Shown: piece by piece, positions 52,496-55,973 of the stretch | Layout: every line of letters starts with the position of its first letter | Numbering within the stretch: position 1 is the first letter of the stretch | NCBI GenBank assembly: GCA_946482365.1 | Contig: CAMLQY010000012.1 | Span: 1 to 55,973 of the forward strand | Reading direction: 5' to 3' | Length of the DNA stretch: 55,973 bases | From: an uncultured Actinomycetes bacterium | Lineage (GTDB): Bacteria > Actinomycetota > Thermoleophilia > Solirubrobacterales > 70-9 | The notes under the pieces: generated by a model | Database searches by the model: none | What the model saw: the letters and a program-made list of their open reading frames with translations, nothing else | What the model was told of the DNA's origin: nothing | Program-made: the position numbers and the translations under genes

Positions 52496-53136
52496 GCGTC
52501 AGTGCGAGGCTCGCGGTGCTCGCCGCCATCGCCCGCCCCGTCCTCGTCGGGCAGCGGCGGGCTGTAGCTGCCGCCCTCGCGCAGGGCGCGGAGGGCGCCC
52601 TTGCGCTGCTGGCGGGGGGCACGGTCGAGGATCAGCACGCCGTCGAGATGGTCGATCTCGTGCTGGAGCACGCGCGCCTCGAGGCCCGAGGCCTCGATCC
52701 GGATCTCAGCGCCCTCGACGTCGCGCCCGCCGATCCGCGCGTGCAGCGAGCGCTCGACGTCCATCGAAACGCGGGGGAGGCTGAGGCAGCCCTCCTCGGC
52801 GACCACGACCTCGTCGGAGAGCCACTCGATCTCGGGATTGACCAGCGCCGTCGGCTCGCTGTCGGGGGCCGCCTGGAAGACGAGCAGGCGGCGCAGCAAG
52901 CCGAGCTGGGTGGCGGCCAGCCCCACCCCCATCCCGTCGCGCATGATCCCGATCATCCGCTCGACATCGGCTCTGAGCTCGGGCCCGAACTCGCGCACCG
53001 GCGAAGCCACGCTCTTCAGCACCGGATCGCCGAACTTGACCACGTGGGCCAGCGCAGCCTCTCGCCGCTCCAGCAGCTCGGCTTCGAGCTCTTCGCGCTC
53101 GGCGTCGTCGATATCGGTCTCGGCCCGATCGCTCAC
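52492..53136 (-). CDS. def: Peptide deformylase
   Basis: A 214-residue metalloprotease that removes the formyl group from new proteins. The three motifs GVGLAATQLG, EGCLSLP and HEIDHLDG carry the metal ligands (one Cys, two His) and catalytic Glu. It has an N-terminal charged extension of ~25 residues and a disordered C-terminal tail, so it is longer than the usual ~170-190. GTG start at 53136. Confidence 0.96.
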   Translation of the reverse strand: MSDRAETDIDDAEREELEAELLERREAALAHVVKFGDPVLKSVASPVREFGPELRADVERMIGIMRDGMGVGLAATQLGLLRRLLVFQAAPDSEPTALVNPEIEWLSDEVVVAEEGCLSLPRVSMDVERSLHARIGGRDVEGAEIRIEASGLEARVLQHEIDHLDGVLILDRAPRQQRKGALRALREGGSYSPPLPDEDGAGDGGEHREPRTDA

Positions 53137-53156
53137 GGTTCAATTCTATGGAGGGC

Positions 53157-55346
53157 CTACTGCGGATCGACGTCGACCGAGATCGCGACGTCGCGCAGGG
53201 TGCGCTCGGCGGCCAGGGAGTCGACCGTGTCGCGGACCGCGGCGATCGTCGCCTCGCGGTCGGCGGCCTTGAGCAGGAGGCGGCGGCGGTGCCGGTTGCG
53301 GACGCGGAACATCGGCGCCGGGCCGAGCAGGTCGGTGTCGCCGGGGAGGACGGGCGAGAGGGCGTCCGCCAGCTCGGCGGCGGCCCGGTCGAGCCGTCCC
53401 TCAGCCTCCGCCTTGAGCACGATCCGGGTCAGGTGGGAGAAGGGCGGGTAGCGCAGCGCCCTGCGCCGCTCGACCTCCTCGGCGAGGAAGGCGGTGGCGT
53501 CGTGGCCGGCGGCGTGGGCGATGCTGGGCGCGGTCGGGGCCAGGGTCTGGACGATCACCTCGCCGCCCGCCGCCCCCCTGCCGCTGCGGCCGGCGAGCTG
53601 GGCGACCATGGCGAAGGTCCGCTCGGCGGCACGGAAGTCGGGGAACCTCAGGGTCGCGTCGGCGTCGAGGATCGCGCTCAGGGTGACCTCGGGGAAGTCG
53701 TGCCCCTTGGCAACCATCTGGGTGCCGACGAGGACGGCGGACTCCGCCTCGCCGAAGGCGGCGAGGATGCGGGCGTGGGCGCCGCGGACGGCGGCGGTGT
53801 CGGCGTCGAGGCGGAAGACCGGCATCGGCGCCAGCCGCTCGGCCAGCAGGGCCTCGACCTGCTCCGTCCCCACCCCCGCCTGGGAGAGGGTGGTCGAGTC
53901 GCACTCGCCGCAGGCGCGCGGCAGCGGCTCGGCGTGGGCACAGTGGTGACAGACGAGGCGGCCGCTGTGGCGGTGGACGATCAGCGAGACGTCGCAGTTG
54001 GGGCAATCCCAGTGCCTGCCGCAGGAGCGGCAGGTGAGCCAGGGGGCGAAGCCGCGGCGGTTGACCATCACGATCGCCTTCGCGCCAGCCTCGCGCACGG
54101 CCTCCAGCGCCTCCCAGGTCTGCGGGTGAAGCGGGCCGGAGCGGGGATCGGCCTCGCGCATGTCGAGCACCCGCACCGGCGGCATCGGGCGGCCGTCGAC
54201 GCGCCGCGGCAGCTCCAGGCGCGGCATCTGGAGCCAGGTCTCCGGCCGCGGCGTCGCGGTGCCGGCGACCAGCACGGCGCCGCAGTCCGCGGCCCGCCTG
54301 CGGGCGACGGCCCGGGCGTCGTAGCAGGGATCGCCCTCCTGCTTGTAGGAGGCGTCGTGCTCCTCGTCGATCACGACCAGCCCGAGGTCGGCGAGCGGGG
54401 CGAAGACGGCCGAGCGGGGGCCGACGCAGACACTCGCCTCGCCGCTGCGCAGGCGGCGCCACTCGTCGTAGCGCTCGCCGCCGGAGAGGGCCGAGTGCAG
54501 GACGGCGAAGCGGTCGCCCAGCCGCGCCCGGAAGCGCGCCACCGCCTGCGGGGCGAGGCCGATCTCGGGGACGAGGACGATCGCGCCGCGGCCGCGGGCC
54601 AGGGCCGCCTCGACCGCCGCCAGGTAGACCTCGGTCTTGCCCGAGCCGGTGACGCCGTGCAGGAGGACCTCGCGCGATGCGCCGGCCTCGCCGTCGAGCG
54701 CGGAGACGATCCCCTCCACCGCCGCCACCTGCTCGGGGAGCAGCTCGGGCCGTCCGCCGGCCGCCCCGACGTCGGGCTGGGCGGAGCGGCGCCGCACCCG
54801 CGAGCTGCGGGTGGCGATCAGGCCGCGCTCCTCGAGGCGGCGCAGGACGGCACGGTCGGAGCCGACCGCGCCGGCCAGCTCCGCCGCCGACATCTCCCCC
54901 GCCCGCAGCGCCTCGAGCACGGCCCGCTGCTTCACCCCCAGCCGCTCGCCGCCGCTGAGGGCTTCCTCCCCCGCGGCGGCGATCTCCGCCCGCAGCTCCA
55001 GCCGCGAACGCACCCGCTGCCCCGCAGCGCCGGTTCCCGGCGGCAGCACCAGCTGCAGGCCGCGCGAGGCGGTCGAGCAGTACTCGCGGGCGATCCAGAG
55101 CCCGAGCCGGACGAGCTCCGATGGGGCACCGGCCTCGAGCGCCTCGATCGGCTCCGCCAGCCGCTCGGGAGGCAGCTCGGAGGACTCGGCGAGCCCGACC
55201 ACGACGCCGAGGATCCGCTGCGGGCCGAACGGCACCCGGACCACGCTGCCGACCCCGACGCCGGCCATCGCCTCGGGCAGCCGGTAGTCGAAGGGCCCGC
55301 GCAGGGCGCGTGCGGTGGTGAGTGGCTCGACCTTGGCGATGGGCAT
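53157..55346 (-). CDS. priA: Primosomal protein N' (replication restart helicase PriA)
   Basis: A 729-residue superfamily 2 helicase that reloads the replisome at stalled forks. It has an N-terminal DNA 3'-end binding domain, Walker A HGVTGSGKTEVYL, Walker B VIDEEHDASYKQ and a zinc module with four cysteine pairs (CRSC, CPNC, CHHC, CGEC). I select ATG 55346 (MPIAKVEPL); GTG 55376 is an alternative. Some actinobacterial PriA proteins lack helicase motifs, but these are complete. It is divergent from the PH-domain gene. Confidence 0.95.
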   Translation of the reverse strand: MPIAKVEPLTTARALRGPFDYRLPEAMAGVGVGSVVRVPFGPQRILGVVVGLAESSELPPERLAEPIEALEAGAPSELVRLGLWIAREYCSTASRGLQLVLPPGTGAAGQRVRSRLELRAEIAAAGEEALSGGERLGVKQRAVLEALRAGEMSAAELAGAVGSDRAVLRRLEERGLIATRSSRVRRRSAQPDVGAAGGRPELLPEQVAAVEGIVSALDGEAGASREVLLHGVTGSGKTEVYLAAVEAALARGRGAIVLVPEIGLAPQAVARFRARLGDRFAVLHSALSGGERYDEWRRLRSGEASVCVGPRSAVFAPLADLGLVVIDEEHDASYKQEGDPCYDARAVARRRAADCGAVLVAGTATPRPETWLQMPRLELPRRVDGRPMPPVRVLDMREADPRSGPLHPQTWEALEAVREAGAKAIVMVNRRGFAPWLTCRSCGRHWDCPNCDVSLIVHRHSGRLVCHHCAHAEPLPRACGECDSTTLSQAGVGTEQVEALLAERLAPMPVFRLDADTAAVRGAHARILAAFGEAESAVLVGTQMVAKGHDFPEVTLSAILDADATLRFPDFRAAERTFAMVAQLAGRSGRGAAGGEVIVQTLAPTAPSIAHAAGHDATAFLAEEVERRRALRYPPFSHLTRIVLKAEAEGRLDRAAAELADALSPVLPGDTDLLGPAPMFRVRNRHRRRLLLKAADREATIAAVRDTVDSLAAERTLRDVAISVDVDPQ

Positions 55347-55382
55347 CGGGGTCACGGTATGGAGGGTGGCGGACACCGCGGG

Positions 55383-55388
55383 TATGCT
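55383..55388 (+). promoter_or_regulatory. -10-like box (leaderless) for the PH-domain gene
   Basis: TATGCT ends 8 bases before the ATG, the same distance as in yraN and the DAK2 gene. Confidence 0.35.
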
Positions 55389-55396
55389 GCCGCTCG

Positions 55397-55900
55397 ATGG
55401 CGCTGAACCTCAGCCCGGGAGAGCGGGTGATCTTCCAGGGCCACCCCTCGTGGCGGGCGATCCTCGGCTTCTACCTGAAGGGAATCCTCGTCGCGGCGCT
55501 CGCCGGCGTGATCTTCAAGCTCTTCGGCGCCGGCAGCGGAACGGTCTTCCTCGTCGTCCTAGTCATCGTCGGCGTGACGGTCCTCGCCGGCTTCGTCAAG
55601 CGGGTCGCGACGACGTACACGATCACCGACCGCCGCCTCAACATCCGCCGCGGCATCGTCTCCCGCGAGGTCCAGGAGACGCGGCTGGAGCGGGTGCAGA
55701 ACGTCAACTACCAGCAGTCCGTCTACCAGCGCATCATGCAAATCGGCGACGTCGACTTCGACACCGCGGCCGGCGACGACTACAACTTCGTCTTCGCCGG
55801 CGTCGCCGACCCCCAGGACGTAGTCCACAGCGTTGACCAGGCGACGGGCGCGAATGCCGCCGGTGCGCATGGCCTGGGAGAAGCCCAGCCGCCTGCTTAG
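55397..55900 (+). CDS. Bacterial PH-domain membrane protein
   Basis: A 167-residue protein. A short N-terminal cytoplasmic segment (LSPGERVIFQGHPSW) is followed by two hydrophobic helices (~26-44 and 50-67), then a bacterial PH-like domain of the YdbS/bPH2 type (TTYTITDRRLNIRRGIVSREVQETRLERVQNV) and a disordered tail. Function in this family is unclear, possibly membrane-stress related. The composite-repeat hairpin A begins 14 bases after the stop. Confidence 0.85.
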   Translation: MALNLSPGERVIFQGHPSWRAILGFYLKGILVAALAGVIFKLFGAGSGTVFLVVLVIVGVTVLAGFVKRVATTYTITDRRLNIRRGIVSREVQETRLERVQNVNYQQSVYQRIMQIGDVDFDTAAGDDYNFVFAGVADPQDVVHSVDQATGANAAGAHGLGEAQPPA

Positions 55901-55914
55901 GTGGGTGTAGTAGA

Positions 55915-55973
55915 GGACGCCGGCGCCCCTTTCCAAAACGCTCGGCAGGAGCCTCGCTGGAGTGTTTTGGAAA
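55915..55973. repeat. Hairpin A, copy 3, truncated by the window end
   Basis: The 5' arm and conserved apex match copies 1 and 2. The visible 3' arm GTTTTGGAAA pairs with TTTCCAAAAC, showing two compensated changes relative to the CCCC/GGGG version in copy 1. Structure B would be expected ~170 bases further on. Confidence 0.85.

Overview
The window is gene-dense, very GC-rich chromosomal DNA. About 55 protein genes are packed with many 1-8 base start/stop overlaps, and GTG starts are frequent. The gene content points to a high-GC actinobacterium: a SepIVA-like coiled-coil protein beside a DUF177 gene, a WS/DGAT acyltransferase, a WhiG/FliA-type sigma factor and an EF-G2-type factor. My best guess is the class Thermoleophilia (Solirubrobacterales-like), but that is inference from protein character, not a database result. 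There are no rRNA genes, CRISPR arrays, prophage or complete insertion sequences.

Layout. 1-2.8 kb: an acyl-CoA synthetase cut by the window edge, a DHFR/RibD-C protein, and a YdeI-like gene flanked by tRNA-Gly and an exact 43-bp copy of the tRNA 3' half (a scar like that of an integrated element). 2.8-6.2 kb: VOC protein, RNase HI, an unknown protein and an EF-G-like GTPase. 6.6-9.4 kb: sigma factor, XerC/D recombinase and L,D-transpeptidase. 9.4-11 kb: 5-formyl-THF cyclo-ligase and a hydrolase. 11-16.7 kb: comM, dprA, two small membrane proteins, thiD and ilvD on the minus strand. 16.8-21.9 kb: yraN, then the translation/secretion operon ffh-rpsP-khpA-trmD-rplS-lepB-rnhB, with rimM absent from its usual slot. 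22-23.7 kb: a secreted NHL-repeat protein with a decayed C-terminal module. 23.8-31 kb: rpmF-plsX-acpP-rnc-smc-(WS/DGAT)-ftsY. 31-40.6 kb: DUF177, SepIVA-like, coaD, rsmD, recG, DAK2 kinase, MMPL transporter and rpmB. 40.7-41.4 kb: a Phd/VapC toxin-antitoxin pair. 41.4-45 kb: ribD-ribE-ribBA-ribH. 45.2-49.3 kb: glycosyltransferase, flippase and cation/proton antiporter. 49.3-55.9 kb: priA-def-fmt-rsmB-zinc ribbon-rpe and a PH-domain membrane protein.

The most unusual content is a set of palindromic repeat families. (1) A composite element of about 390 bp has a long hairpin (A) at one end and a branched structure (B) at the other. Two full copies (6216-6601, 40026-40416) differ in their outer stems with complete compensation, and a third hairpin A starts at 55915. 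(2) An 87-nt palindromic family C has three copies (31048, 35553, 45072), one of them in frame inside recG. (3) A 49-nt palindromic family D lies in frame inside both ribD (44284) and rsmB (50911), read in the same frame each time. The insertion of palindromes into essential genes as extra peptide resembles the Rickettsia palindromic elements in principle. I did not recognise these families.

Other points: an SMC protein that appears to lack the hinge, an L19 with a long acidic tail, genes whose best start is CTG, and TANNNT boxes 6-9 bases before several start codons, which suggests leaderless transcription.
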